The position numbers were made by a program, and so were the translations under genes. Below the pieces are notes generated by a model that saw only the letters and a list, made by a program, of their open reading frames with translations, did not search any database and was not told the origin of the DNA. Source: Leptospira sp. (GTDB lineage: Bacteria; Spirochaetota; Leptospiria; Leptospirales; Leptospiraceae). From it: a stretch of DNA of 64,000 bases. The stretch spans positions 124,001 through 188,000 of the forward strand of contig JAPZRK010000059.1 of the NCBI GenBank assembly GCA_027531445.1, written 5' to 3'. Below, piece after piece: positions 54,894-64,000 of the stretch (positions are counted from its first letter, which is position 1; every line of letters begins with the position of its first letter).

Positions 54894-56069
54894 ATGCAAA
54901 GATGTATCTTAATTTCAGTCTACTGCCTATTTACCCTCTCCTTAATGGGGGAATCCGTTTTAGATCGATTTTCCCTGGATACAGATTTCAAAATTCGCCC
55001 AAGTTTCTATGCTACAGATTCACCTTTTTTCGTGAATCGAAGTAAGCATATTTATATAGGCAAAACAATGAATTCCGATGTGCAAGGTGTTCACCTCTAC
55101 GATACAAAGTCAAAAACCAAGACATTTCTTTCACCACCGATAGATGATTACTTTTTGAAACATCCAGAGCTTTTAATTCAAGGAACTGAAAAACTCAAGG
55201 TGGAACGATTACCGGTCTACATTTCCGATTTATTATTTTATGATGAACAAATTGGAAAAATGGGTATTTTTATAGAGCATAATCATTATCAGCTGACAGG
55301 CAATAAATCTTTTTTTGCAGTTTGGGATTTAGAAAAAAATGAAATTTCTTTTTTGAAAGAGTTAAGATCAGATTTATTAAAGGATAGCCCTAGTTATTCA
55401 ATTATTCTTCCCATCGGATTTGATGAAAAAAAAGATGCGGCATATTTTACTTTTGCGACTGATTTAGATATGAAAAATAAATCCGCGAGTGATGTAAAGA
55501 TAGAAGTATTTCGATTTGTAGATGATAACTTAGAAGTCATTCAAAGCTATATGTCCAATCGTTTCCCTTATCATCCTGTTGCGCATTGGGAACAGGGAAA
55601 GATTTTGATTCAAAGTTATGCGGAGATCCATGAAGCACCATCTCCGAATGGCAGGCTCATAGATATTTCATCCGGTGAAGGGATAACGGTTTCTGTTCCC
55701 GTTGTTCCGTATGGCGCAACCTTTTCTAAAGATGGAAAATTACTTTACCTAGCCTCATCACAGACAGGAGAACTTTCTGTGTTAGATGCGAATAAGGGAA
55801 CTCAGATTAAAAAGTTGAAGCTGGGAACACATGGACATACCATGGGATTTTGGAAAGAAAACGAGCTCATATGGGTTCGAAATTCCGGTGTTCATATTTA
55901 TGATGCACAAACTCTAAAGCAGAAAAAACTCATCCCAACCTCGAAGTATTTTAAAGGGCATGTTAATGTTGCCGGTTCGCTCGTTTTGCCATACCAATAC
56001 TTAATCATTCGCAATAGTTTTGAAGGGCCCGGCAGTGCTGTAGGATATTTATTTTTATCCCCTGACTGA
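54894..56069 (+). CDS. Exported hypothetical protein with beta-propeller-like repeats
   Basis: A 391-residue protein with a signal peptide (CILISVYCLFTLSLMGES). AGGA lies six bases before the ATG. The mature protein looks beta-rich, and its C-terminal part contains propeller-like blades such as GATFSKDGKLLYLASSQTGELSVLDANKG (~275, region) and HTMGFWKENELIWVRNSGVHIYDAQ (~320), typical of WD40/YncE-type propellers. Early residues show HLYDTKSK and VWDLEKNEISFL, also blade-like. A role in binding is likely; no enzyme motif is seen. It is followed seven bases later by the esterase gene. Confidence 0.6.
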   Translation: MQRCILISVYCLFTLSLMGESVLDRFSLDTDFKIRPSFYATDSPFFVNRSKHIYIGKTMNSDVQGVHLYDTKSKTKTFLSPPIDDYFLKHPELLIQGTEKLKVERLPVYISDLLFYDEQIGKMGIFIEHNHYQLTGNKSFFAVWDLEKNEISFLKELRSDLLKDSPSYSIILPIGFDEKKDAAYFTFATDLDMKNKSASDVKIEVFRFVDDNLEVIQSYMSNRFPYHPVAHWEQGKILIQSYAEIHEAPSPNGRLIDISSGEGITVSVPVVPYGATFSKDGKLLYLASSQTGELSVLDANKGTQIKKLKLGTHGHTMGFWKENELIWVRNSGVHIYDAQTLKQKKLIPTSKYFKGHVNVAGSLVLPYQYLIIRNSFEGPGSAVGYLFLSPD

Positions 56070-56075
56070 GCTATA

Positions 56076-57044
56076 ATGAAAAGTTTAAGGTGGAAGATCA
56101 CTTTTTATACTCTAGCGATTGTCTCTATATTTGTCATAGGTATTGCTTTTTTCATTTTTAGATGGAATATTTTTAATCCACTCAAACACGCAAAACTTTC
56201 AATAGGTGGGGTAGAGCGAAAATTTTATTTTCATGTGCCACGAAATTTAAAACCAATGCCCCGTTTGATTTTTGTATTACATGGTTCTGCAATGACTGCT
56301 TCCCAAATGCAATTGGTCACAGGACATTGGTTTGATTCTTTGGCAGATAAAAACTCTGACGCAATCGTGGTTTATCCCCAAGGATTTAAAAAGTACTGGA
56401 ATGACTGTCGTAAGTCGTTCTCGGCAGAAACAAGCAAACGTGATTTAGATGATGTTGAATTTTTTGAAAGGATGATTGAATTTTTTTCTAAGGAGTATGC
56501 AGTCAATCTTGCCAGATTATATGTAGCTGGTTTTTCCAATGGTGGGCATATGACATTTCGTCTGAGCCAGGAACGGCCAGATTTATTTCGTGGGTTTGCC
56601 GTCATCAGTGCGAATCTTCCAATAGATGAAAACAACGATTGTGCAAATGCAAAGAAACCAGTTTCTATTCTACTTATCAATGGTACTGCAGATCCTGTAA
56701 ATCCTTACCTAGGCGGTAAGGTTATCGTTCATGACGGAATTGATCGGGGTCATGTCATCAGTACTCAACATACGATGAGATATTACCGAAACCTAACCCA
56801 TTGTAGACAATTTACAGAAGAAGATTTTCCGGATTTGGAGCCATCTGACCACTCATCTGCGAAAGCATTTAGTTACCAATGTCCAGGTTCAAGTCACAAG
56901 ATCAAACTCATCGAAATTCAAAATGGTGGGCACAACATCCCGAATCCCACATTCTTCCTTTGGCCACGTAACATTGTTGGAAACGTAAACGAAGATTTGA
57001 ATGTGCCAGCAATTATCTTTAAATTTTTCGAAGAATTGAAGTAA
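56076..57044 (+). CDS. Membrane-anchored PHB-depolymerase/feruloyl-esterase-like hydrolase
   Basis: A 322-residue protein with an N-terminal helix (~8-30). RKFYFHVPRNL (~51) and FVLHGSAMTASQM (~70) lead to VYPQGFKKYWNDC (~108), DVEFFERMIEF (the D-D-V-x-F element of this family), the nucleophile elbow AGFSNGGHM (~154), INGTADPVNPYLGG (acid, ~211) and NGGHNIP near the C-terminus (catalytic His). The family cleaves polyester or aryl ester bonds outside the inner membrane. It may be co-transcribed with the propeller-like protein. Confidence 0.87.
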   Translation: MKSLRWKITFYTLAIVSIFVIGIAFFIFRWNIFNPLKHAKLSIGGVERKFYFHVPRNLKPMPRLIFVLHGSAMTASQMQLVTGHWFDSLADKNSDAIVVYPQGFKKYWNDCRKSFSAETSKRDLDDVEFFERMIEFFSKEYAVNLARLYVAGFSNGGHMTFRLSQERPDLFRGFAVISANLPIDENNDCANAKKPVSILLINGTADPVNPYLGGKVIVHDGIDRGHVISTQHTMRYYRNLTHCRQFTEEDFPDLEPSDHSSAKAFSYQCPGSSHKIKLIEIQNGGHNIPNPTFFLWPRNIVGNVNEDLNVPAIIFKFFEELK

Positions 57045-57077
57045 GCTGGGATAAGTTTATTTATTCTGTTTCCATTT

Positions 57078-58598
57078 CTAAGGCAATTCTCTCGTTGGAA
57101 AAACTGAGAGTTCGGAGAAGATATTTGAATCTAGAGTATTGTTCGTTAAAACCAATTCCATTCGAATGATTTTGCCTTTACAGATTTCTCTTGTATTTGT
57201 GATAGTTCCAATTTTTGGAGAAGTAAAATTTGAACTGTAGACTACAGTTTCATATCTTCCTGTTTTACTATTTAATTTTACCGATGTTTTTTGCAGTACT
57301 CCGGTACCATCTCCAGTAGATACTGAATCAATTCCGGAATATCTTTGGAAACTTGATCCTCCTAGAAGATTAGAATACAAATTCTTCCCTGATTCCGGGG
57401 CAAGTAGGGCAGTTCTTAATCCGTCAACTACGGAAAAACCTGCCGAACCTAAAAAAGTCAACCAAACGGGCGATAAATCTTTGGTAATGCTTTCATAAAA
57501 GAAATTTTTACTCGATCCTTGGAAAGATGAGGTTGGATTTCCGAAAGAATCTTCAGAGGTTCCGATATAATAAAGATTTACTTTATCAGTAGTGAATTTA
57601 CGAAATTTTGTGCTGAAATTAGTGGCAGATCCTCGATATAAAATAGATGATACCGTAAGATTTGATTCCAATTTTGCAATGTATGCTTTACTAAAACCAA
57701 TCGATGGATGATCTGTTGTGCCTGTTATGTTGTTATCTGTTTCACCTCCAAGATAGACAGAGTCACCAAGCCGTATAGCATCTGTAAATTTGTCAGAACC
57801 ATTGCTCCCAATATACTTTTGAGATTTAAACGTTCCTGCTTCCGACACAAGTCCATAGATAATATCAATGCCACCGCTTGCCGAATTTGTAGGTGTTGGA
57901 AAGTTTTCAAAGCCGCCGCTAGAAGTTACATTAGCGAAAAAATGGACATTGTCTTGAGAATCGATCGCAGAGGTAAATTTTTCATCACCATTTGAACCTA
58001 AATTCAGATATGTATGCCACTTCCGAGATCCATTATCATCATACCTTGCTATACCGAATGAAAAGTTCAAACCAAAAGCATTCAACGCTCCTGGTATACC
58101 TTGCTTAGCACTCCATGTTATAGCAAATTCGCCATTCGCATAATGATTTAGTTTAGGCAGTACGTTCAAGTCTGTACTTGCTACGATACTATTCAGCGTT
58201 TCACCAAAATAGTCTACCCAAACAATAGATCCGTCACCTCCGCTTAGTTTGGCGATAAACCAATTGAATGTTGTGCCTTCTGTTCCAGTAAAATCAAAGT
58301 TTTTTCCTGTACCAAGATTCTTACGTGTGACTCCAGCAATGATAATATCGTGAGTTAGTGTTGGTAGTATCGTTGTGACATAGACGGAATTCGTTCCGGT
58401 CTCACCAAGCGTTTTTCTCCATCTCGTAGATGTGTCGCAATAGACTTCTGGACCTGGTTTGATCAAATCTCGAAATAATACCGTTTGGAAAAAAGAAGCC
58501 GATAGCGGGTCACCTGATTGGTTTAACTCTGCCATCTTGCAGGAAGGAAGTTGGATCAGAAAGCATAAAAGTATTAAAAAACGAATTGAGTGTTTCAT
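57078..58598 (-). CDS. Lipoprotein with repeated beta-propeller-like segments
   Basis: A 506-residue protein with a lipoprotein signal (lipobox QLPSC, near residue 20). The mature protein looks like a beta-propeller: repeated units such as WFIAKLSGGDGSIVWVDYFGE (~110, region), IARYDDNGSRKWHTYLNLGSNGDEKF (~185) and AYIAKLESNLTVSSILYRG recur, resembling SBBP/VPGAADP-type bacterial repeats. It begins four bases after the glgA stop on the same strand, so co-transcription is likely, although the link to glycogen synthesis is not obvious. Confidence 0.7.
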   Translation of the reverse strand: MKHSIRFLILLCFLIQLPSCKMAELNQSGDPLSASFFQTVLFRDLIKPGPEVYCDTSTRWRKTLGETGTNSVYVTTILPTLTHDIIIAGVTRKNLGTGKNFDFTGTEGTTFNWFIAKLSGGDGSIVWVDYFGETLNSIVASTDLNVLPKLNHYANGEFAITWSAKQGIPGALNAFGLNFSFGIARYDDNGSRKWHTYLNLGSNGDEKFTSAIDSQDNVHFFANVTSSGGFENFPTPTNSASGGIDIIYGLVSEAGTFKSQKYIGSNGSDKFTDAIRLGDSVYLGGETDNNITGTTDHPSIGFSKAYIAKLESNLTVSSILYRGSATNFSTKFRKFTTDKVNLYYIGTSEDSFGNPTSSFQGSSKNFFYESITKDLSPVWLTFLGSAGFSVVDGLRTALLAPESGKNLYSNLLGGSSFQRYSGIDSVSTGDGTGVLQKTSVKLNSKTGRYETVVYSSNFTSPKIGTITNTREICKGKIIRMELVLTNNTLDSNIFSELSVFPTRELP

Positions 58599-58602
58599 TT
58601 AA

Positions 58603-60039
58603 TCATTCCTTCCTCATAACCGCAATTTCATAAATAGATTCATACTCGACAACTCGTTTTTCCCAGCTCCAATCAAGTTTCATAATTCGCTTCCTTGTAT
58701 TATGAAACTTATCTTTATCATGGAAAAGAGTATTAGCCCTTTCTAATGCATAACCCAAAGAGCTAACATCATTTGGTTCAAAGACAATGCCTGTCTGTTC
58801 TCCGTCAATTGGAGACTCAGAAACGGTATCTCGAAGTCCTCCCACTCGTGAAACAATAGGTATCGCACCGTATGCATGGCTATAAAGCTGATTGAGGCCA
58901 CATGGTTCAAAAAGGGAAGGCATAAGAAAGAAGTCACTTGCCGCCTCTACTTTTCGCGCAAACTCTTCGCTATAACCTTTGTAGAAGAAGATCCGATTTT
59001 GATCGGTATGCGATAAATGAAACAGTTCATTTTGTAAGTCTTCATCACCTGCACCTAAAAAAATATAAAAGTGAGGTAAATGAAATCTTTCTTTAAATGC
59101 ATTTATAAAGTTCGCATAACCTTTCTGAAAAGTAAGTCTGCCAATAATTCCAACCAATGGTCGGTTAGTATCGATCAACGGTCGACCGATCTCTTGATAC
59201 AAACCTGATTTATTGCCGAGTTTTCCCTTGATGTGACTCTCAGAGTCAAATGATTGAAAGATATTTGGATCCTTTTTTGGATTCCATTCTTCTCGGTCAA
59301 TGCCATTGATCACACCGTGATAGTCACTTTCCCTTCGCCGTAAAAGATAGGATAAGCCAAATCCATTGGGTTCAAAGAGTGTTTCGTTTCGGTATCCGGG
59401 GCTAACGGTTGTAATCTGAGTCGCAGAAGATAAACCTGCTTTCATATAATTGACTTTGTTATCTTGTAAGTAAGCTTCTGGGAATAGGCCAAAAGGCTCC
59501 TCGCGTAAAAAACCTGTCATCCAAATCGGATGGTCTCCCTGATAGGCTAGGTTGTGAATTGTAAAGATCGTCGGTTTTCCAAAAGGAGAAACTTTATGCA
59601 ATGTGCAGGAGAGTGCTGTATGCCAATCATGTGCATGAAAGATATCTACATTTAATTCTATACTTAGAGAAAACACGGCATAAGCATATACCGCGAAACG
59701 AAAGTGTTCATCACTGTTCTGGTAGATGCTCTGCAATTCTGAAAAAATTGGAGATTCAAAAAAATACAATTTTACGTGACCATAATTCGCCTCAAGAAAT
59801 CGAGATTCTGAGAGAATTTTGGTGACTGGTTTTTCTCCAATAGCTGCAAGTTTGGGTGAGATGGCAGGGAATGTTCTCCCCGTGAATTGAGGATTTCCAC
59901 GAATGCCCGCGATCAGAGGCAGACAAACTCCCACTTCATGCTTTTTTGCCTGCTCTTTTGAAAAGGAGGAGAGCATGTCGGAGAGACCGCCCATTTTTAT
60001 GTACGGAAAATATTCGGCTGTTGCATGTAGAATCTTCAT
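58603..60039 (-). CDS. glgA: Glycogen synthase
   Basis: A 478-residue GT5 enzyme. The ADP-glucose loop is K15-MGGL, HAHDWHTAL (~134) and TIHNLAYQG (~158) are family motifs, GIIGRLTFQKG (~300) is the donor-domain loop, and LMPSLFEPCGLNQLYSHAYG (~380, region) carries the catalytic Glu. It elongates alpha-1,4-glucan from ADP- or UDP-glucose. It diverges from pckA across 69 bases, which fits joint control of carbon storage and gluconeogenesis. Confidence 0.95.
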   Translation of the reverse strand: MKILHATAEYFPYIKMGGLSDMLSSFSKEQAKKHEVGVCLPLIAGIRGNPQFTGRTFPAISPKLAAIGEKPVTKILSESRFLEANYGHVKLYFFESPIFSELQSIYQNSDEHFRFAVYAYAVFSLSIELNVDIFHAHDWHTALSCTLHKVSPFGKPTIFTIHNLAYQGDHPIWMTGFLREEPFGLFPEAYLQDNKVNYMKAGLSSATQITTVSPGYRNETLFEPNGFGLSYLLRRRESDYHGVINGIDREEWNPKKDPNIFQSFDSESHIKGKLGNKSGLYQEIGRPLIDTNRPLVGIIGRLTFQKGYANFINAFKERFHLPHFYIFLGAGDEDLQNELFHLSHTDQNRIFFYKGYSEEFARKVEAASDFFLMPSLFEPCGLNQLYSHAYGAIPIVSRVGGLRDTVSESPIDGEQTGIVFEPNDVSSLGYALERANTLFHDKDKFHNTRKRIMKLDWSWEKRVVEYESIYEIAVMRKE

Positions 60040-60060
60040 ATTCTGTTATTGACACCGTCT

Positions 60061-60066
60061 TATAAT
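60061..60066 (+). promoter_or_regulatory. Candidate -10 box for pckA
   Basis: A perfect TATAAT lies 42 bases before the pckA start. A TTGACA is present only six bases upstream of it, too close to be its -35, so a proper -35 is not clear; it could be an activator-dependent promoter. Confidence 0.3.
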
Positions 60067-60108
60067 GTAAGAAGCTAGAAAAACTCGATTTGAATTCAGG
60101 AGAGATCC

Positions 60109-61701
60109 ATGTCAGTTTCCACTAATCTGCCAGGCCTTGCCGACCTAGGCCTCAAACCATCCGAAGTCTTCCACAACTTATCTTACGACGAAATTTACCA
60201 GCATGAATTAGCGAATAAAGACGGTGTAGTTTCTGACAACGGAACGATGATGGTAGACACTGGTATATTCACTGGTCGTTCCCCGAAAGATAAGTATTTT
60301 GTAGATGAACCTTCTTCCAATGGTAATATCTGGTGGGGACCAGTCAATGCAAAGGTTTCGGAGGCAGTTTTTGATGAGCTTTATACTGAAGTTGTAAAAT
60401 TTTTAGATAACAAAAAAGTCTATGTTTTTGACGGATATGCGGGTACAAACCAAGACACACGCATTTCTCTTAGGGTTGTTACAGAAAAAGCATGGCAACA
60501 TCACTTTTGCACAAACATGTTTCTTCGACCATCCAAGGATGAGTTAGCGAAACTCCATCCAGAATTTACGATCATCAATGCTTCTCATTACAAAAATGCT
60601 AAGTTTAAAGAACATGGATTGAATTCTGAGACTTTTGTCATTTTCCATCTTGCAAAAAAGATCTGTATCATCGGTGGTACGGAATATGGTGGCGAGATGA
60701 AGAAAGGTATTTTTTCAGTAATGAACTACTACCTACCACTTAAAAACGTTCTTACGATGCATTGTTCTGCGAACGTGGGCTCAAAAGGTGATTCTGCTCT
60801 TTTCTTTGGACTTTCAGGCACAGGAAAGACGACGCTATCAACAGATGCAAGTCGCAAACTCATCGGTGATGATGAACACGGTTGGGATGATAATGGTATT
60901 TTTAATATCGAGGGTGGTTGTTATGCGAAAACAATCAACTTAGATCCAAAGACAGAACCGGAAATCTTCGCGGCCATTCGTCGTGATGCCCTTTTAGAGA
61001 ACGTAGTTTTTGATCCTACGACAAAAAAGATAGACTATACTTCTGCGGCTAAAACGGAAAACACCCGTGTATCTTATCCTATTTTCCACATCGACAATAT
61101 CCAACCTGATTCCAAAGCTGGACATCCAAATGTAGTGATCTTCTTAACGTATGACGCATATGGTGTGTTACCTGCTGTTTCAAAATTGTCAATTGAGCAA
61201 GCGATGTATCACTTTTTATCTGGATACACTGCTAAGGTTGCAGGAACGGAACGCGGAGTAAAAGAACCACAAGCGACTTTCTCTGCTTGTTTTGGCCAAG
61301 CGTTTATGACACTCCACCCAACGTACTATGCGAAGTTGTTGGGTGAGAAAATGAAAAAACACAATGTGAGAGCCTACCTGATCAATACGGGTCTCGTTGG
61401 TGGAAAGTATGGTGTAGGCAAACGTATGAACTTACCTGCGACCCGTCAAATCATCAACGAAATCCTTAGTGGAGAAATTGAAAAATCGGAGTTTGAAAAA
61501 CATCCAGTATTCCAAGTTTCCTTCCCAAAATCAGTTGCTGGAGTGGATGCACATATCCTCAACCCACGTAACGCTTGGGAAGATAAGGCAGAATACGATA
61601 AGACTGCTGGCGATCTAGCGAAGCAATTTGTTGAAAATTACAAAAAGTATCTCACAGGATCAAAAGAATTTGATTTTAGTGCATTCGGACCAGTAGCATA
61701 A
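60109..61701 (+). CDS. pckA: Phosphoenolpyruvate carboxykinase (ATP)
   Basis: A 530-residue enzyme of full length. GIFTGRSPKDKYFVDE lies near residue 54, and the P-loop GLSGTGKTT at ~234 is the PEPCK type. The metal-binding DDEHGWDDNGIFNIEGGCYAK region is near 255, and TRVSYPIFHIDNIQ and YTAKVAGTERG follow. It converts oxaloacetate to phosphoenolpyruvate with ATP, the entry to gluconeogenesis, which suits a bacterium living on fatty acids. AGGAGAG precedes the ATG by five bases. It has a strong terminator. Confidence 0.97.
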   Translation: MSVSTNLPGLADLGLKPSEVFHNLSYDEIYQHELANKDGVVSDNGTMMVDTGIFTGRSPKDKYFVDEPSSNGNIWWGPVNAKVSEAVFDELYTEVVKFLDNKKVYVFDGYAGTNQDTRISLRVVTEKAWQHHFCTNMFLRPSKDELAKLHPEFTIINASHYKNAKFKEHGLNSETFVIFHLAKKICIIGGTEYGGEMKKGIFSVMNYYLPLKNVLTMHCSANVGSKGDSALFFGLSGTGKTTLSTDASRKLIGDDEHGWDDNGIFNIEGGCYAKTINLDPKTEPEIFAAIRRDALLENVVFDPTTKKIDYTSAAKTENTRVSYPIFHIDNIQPDSKAGHPNVVIFLTYDAYGVLPAVSKLSIEQAMYHFLSGYTAKVAGTERGVKEPQATFSACFGQAFMTLHPTYYAKLLGEKMKKHNVRAYLINTGLVGGKYGVGKRMNLPATRQIINEILSGEIEKSEFEKHPVFQVSFPKSVAGVDAHILNPRNAWEDKAEYDKTAGDLAKQFVENYKKYLTGSKEFDFSAFGPVA

Positions 61702-61733
61702 TCTAACAGGTCCAATCACTCTTTTCAATCAAG

Positions 61734-61769
61734 AAAAAGCCGCTTATCGTTTGATTGGCGGCTTTTTTT
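61734..61769. terminator. Bidirectional terminator between pckA and the TPM gene
   Basis: AAAAAGCCGC (61734-61743) and GCGGCTTTTTTT (61758-61769) form a stem with a 14-base loop. On the plus strand the stem runs into seven T; on the minus strand TTTTTCTT follows. It therefore serves both convergent genes. Confidence 0.85.
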
Positions 61770-61796
61770 ATTTCTGGTGCGATTTTCATTTTGATG

Positions 61797-63431
61797 CTAC
61801 CAGCTTCCTGAACTGCCTCCTCCTCCAAAACTGCCACCACCACCTCCCGATGAACTAGAGCTTGATGAACTGCGATAACTTGAAGATGAACTGCCATAAC
61901 TTGAGGATGAGCTACTATAACTAGATGAATAAGAATATGATCCATCGGAGGATCCTAGAATACTATCATAAAGGAAATGCAATACAAACATAGATATATA
62001 AGAAATTAGAAAAATTGCTGGATCGATAATAAAATTAGCAGAGAGAAAATTCGGAAGATGAAATGAGAGTGTCCAAAGCATTGCGATCAAAGCATACTTC
62101 AAAAGTCTCCATATCCAATTGGATGCTACGATAGATCGAGCTAAAACGTATCCGATCACCAAACAAATGTAAATTTGCAAAAAAAGAACCATAGATTCCG
62201 AACCCACGGGAACCAAATTTCCATTTTGAAGTGGTTCTATAAAATAAAAGAGTGAAATCAATCCAAGCCATACAAGAAATATAGATAAAAAAGCAAGGTA
62301 ATGGATTCGATATATTTGAAAGGCAAAACCATTGACTATAAAAAGTAACAATCCAGAATAAAAAACAGAATAAAGAATCGTCTCTTTTTGGATAAGTGAA
62401 TAGATTCCAAATAGAAGCGAAGCGATCGAGAATAGAGAACATAAAAGTCCCATGGGAGTGGTTCCAAATCGATTTGAAAAACTTGTAAGTTTTTGAATCA
62501 ATACTTCATCATTTAACACTTTGATAGTAATAAAAATCAAAGACAATGCAGATAAGAATATGATTAAAAAAAGAGTGCCGCCATGTTCAAGATTAAAGCT
62601 AAATTGTATGATTGGAATCCATAACATCAGTGAGACTGCGGAATATAGATAGGAGATCGCCGTTTCCAAAAAAAACAACAAATAGAGGTTTCCAATAATC
62701 AATATCCCAAAGCAAAGATAAAAAATAATCTCGGGTAAATAAAATCCTAAACATATTAAAACGACCGCGCCGAGCAAGAAAGGTAACCACTTTTTACTTT
62801 TATAAAAAGTGTTTTGGTTAAGCAGTCTATGCGATAATGCGGCAATAAGAAAAACTCCAATGGCAAAACTAAATCGAAACAATGAAAATCTTTCAGCCAG
62901 TGATATCCCGATTCCGTTTGGATGATCTGTTTGTAGAGCAGGTATAGAATCTTTATTACCATATAACACGGATTGAATTGATAAAACTCCCATGATGATT
63001 CCGCCAGGCAAATCTCCTTGTTTAAAAATCGGGATCATCACATTACGAATGATTCGATTTGAAAGAACATCTGTAAGTGTTCCCTCTAATCCATACCCAA
63101 CTTCGATACGGACTTTTTTGTCCTTAGTAGAAAGTAGTAAGAGAATGCCATTGTCTTTTTTGAATTGCCCAATTTTAGATTTTTCGGCTACCGCGAGAGA
63201 GAAAGTTTCCAGATTTTCACCTTCAAGACTTTCAATGATATAAACAAAAACTTGGTCAGTCGTTTTCTCTTCGATATCGGTTAGGATCGTTCTAATCTGA
63301 TTTTGTTGCTCTGGTGAAAAGAGATTCACTTCATCGGTAAGTGGTTCACTCAGAAGACGAACTTCCTTTGCCTCTAAGGTAAATGTACCAAGGAGCAGTA
63401 GAAACGCGTAGAATATCCGAAATTGGCTCAT
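61797..63431 (-). CDS. TPM-domain membrane protein with Ser/Gly-rich tail
   Basis: The ATG at 63431 starts a signal peptide (RIFYAFLLLLGTFTLEA); the frame is open 14 codons further. It has 544 residues. The TPM (DUF477) domain is ~20-165, with LTDEVNLFSPEQQNQI, VFVYIIESLEGENLETFS and VRIEVGYGLEGTLTD. About ten membrane helices follow (~185-470). The tail is Ser/Tyr/Gly-rich (SSSYGSSSS repeats) ending GGGGSSGSW. TPM proteins occur in stress-related or photosystem-repair roles; the bacterial role is unclear. It is divergent from the partial lipoprotein gene. Confidence 0.85.
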   Translation of the reverse strand: MSQFRIFYAFLLLLGTFTLEAKEVRLLSEPLTDEVNLFSPEQQNQIRTILTDIEEKTTDQVFVYIIESLEGENLETFSLAVAEKSKIGQFKKDNGILLLLSTKDKKVRIEVGYGLEGTLTDVLSNRIIRNVMIPIFKQGDLPGGIIMGVLSIQSVLYGNKDSIPALQTDHPNGIGISLAERFSLFRFSFAIGVFLIAALSHRLLNQNTFYKSKKWLPFLLGAVVLICLGFYLPEIIFYLCFGILIIGNLYLLFFLETAISYLYSAVSLMLWIPIIQFSFNLEHGGTLFLIIFLSALSLIFITIKVLNDEVLIQKLTSFSNRFGTTPMGLLCSLFSIASLLFGIYSLIQKETILYSVFYSGLLLFIVNGFAFQIYRIHYLAFLSIFLVWLGLISLFYFIEPLQNGNLVPVGSESMVLFLQIYICLVIGYVLARSIVASNWIWRLLKYALIAMLWTLSFHLPNFLSANFIIDPAIFLISYISMFVLHFLYDSILGSSDGSYSYSSSYSSSSSSYGSSSSSYRSSSSSSSSGGGGGSFGGGGSSGSW

Positions 63432-63523
63432 GCGATGAAATTTTATGAACAGGAAAGGGCTGGCAAGTCTCATTTTTTCAGAATGGATTGACGTTTCTTC
63501 AAATTTACTTTATGATTTTAATT

Positions 63524-64000
63524 ATGCGAAGTTCAATCTTCCTTACTTTTCTCATTCTTACCTTATCAGTTTGTAAAGGTCCAAAAATGAGCAATGCATG
63601 TGATCCTAACTCTAAAGATTATTTAGAGACAAAGTTGATCCTTCAGGCTTTGGATTTACCGTTTGGGAACACTCCTTGTCTTACTTATTCCAGAGCAGGT
63701 GATATCATTGTTACGCCGCTTTTTCCCTTAGGGAAAATGCTTCGCCGAGATACTGCATTAGAGTTTAGTTTCAACCATGTTGTGAATAGTGATCGATGTA
63801 CGTTTACTCTGGGGATTGGGGGAGATTCTTTTTCCAAACGTTATGAAAAGTTAACGGAGAGAACCTCCAAAGTTGTGTTAACTCCTAACTCTCGATTTGC
63901 GGGTGGCGTCGACCGCGAGCTTGGGATTTTTTGCACAACGGAGGCAGGTAACAGTACGAAGGAAACGTATGTTGCCAGATATAGTTTTGGAGATGGCTTT
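63524..64000 (+). CDS. Partial lipoprotein gene (3' end outside window)
   Basis: I read an ATG at 63524 with 159 open codons to the window edge. The N-terminus is a lipoprotein signal (MRSSIFLTFLILTLSVC, lipobox LSVC). The mature part has further cysteines (SNACDPNS, NTPCLTYS, SDRCTFT, IFCTTE) but no recognised domain. The spacing to the divergent TPM gene is 92 bases. Confidence 0.7.
   Translation, partial: MRSSIFLTFLILTLSVCKGPKMSNACDPNSKDYLETKLILQALDLPFGNTPCLTYSRAGDIIVTPLFPLGKMLRRDTALEFSFNHVVNSDRCTFTLGIGGDSFSKRYEKLTERTSKVVLTPNSRFAGGVDRELGIFCTTEAGNSTKETYVARYSFGDGF

Overview
The window looks like chromosome from a spirochaete of the Leptospira group, most likely a free-living (saprophytic) lineage. 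This is inferred from the content and is not proven: AT-rich DNA, many short lipoprotein signal peptides with relaxed lipoboxes (VVNC, SMINC, LPSC), a crotonyl-CoA carboxylase/reductase, a Leptospira-like LpxA with galE behind it, several PP2C/SpoIIE phosphatases, and many TTG/GTG starts with weak ribosome sites. No rRNA, tRNA, CRISPR array, insertion sequence or prophage was seen. Genes are packed tightly and no gene-free gap exceeds 300 bases.

Layout. 1-8.4 kb: a MASE1-SpoIIE phosphatase cut by the window edge, a membrane glycosyltransferase-like protein, an RRM RNA-binding protein, SlyD, a Na/Pi-cotransporter family protein with a PhoU-like tail, and an ankyrin-repeat protein. 8.4-13.1 kb: a likely copper/redox cassette of a Cys/His-rich exported protein, an MbnP-like lipoprotein, an MbnH-like di-haem lipoprotein, an unrecognised lipoprotein and a candidate outer-membrane barrel. 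13.1-19.9 kb: ccr, two oxidoreductase-type genes, a frameshifted alpha/beta hydrolase, MAPEG, a pterin dehydratase and gpsA. 20-24.9 kb: a plus-strand run ending in recG and an M15 peptidase. 24.9-30 kb: galE-lpxA on the minus strand, then Hpt, a truncated acyl-CoA-ligase-like gene, a DUF4442 thioesterase-like gene and a GT-B-like protein.

30-41.4 kb is the most striking block. A thiolase is followed almost without gaps by a nucleotidyltransferase-methyltransferase fusion, an ABC exporter with two cyclic-nucleotide-binding-like domains and a degenerate C39 domain, an HlyD adaptor, a second exporter of the same build, and a TolC-like protein. This resembles a complete type I secretion machine with an inactive peptidase domain on both exporter halves, apparently co-expressed with an odd fused enzyme. 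Its cargo is not evident in the window.

41.4-64 kb: an FAD dehydrogenase, another ABC exporter, several alpha/beta hydrolases, a serine hydrolase / LCAT-like lipoprotein / mini-catalase-like operon, a cNMP-SpoIIE phosphatase, a histidine-kinase-type ATPase, glgA and pckA diverging from a shared 69-base region, and two unrelated membrane proteins (DUF2207 and TPM type) that both end in Ser/Gly-rich tails finishing in Trp. A partial lipoprotein gene runs off the right end.
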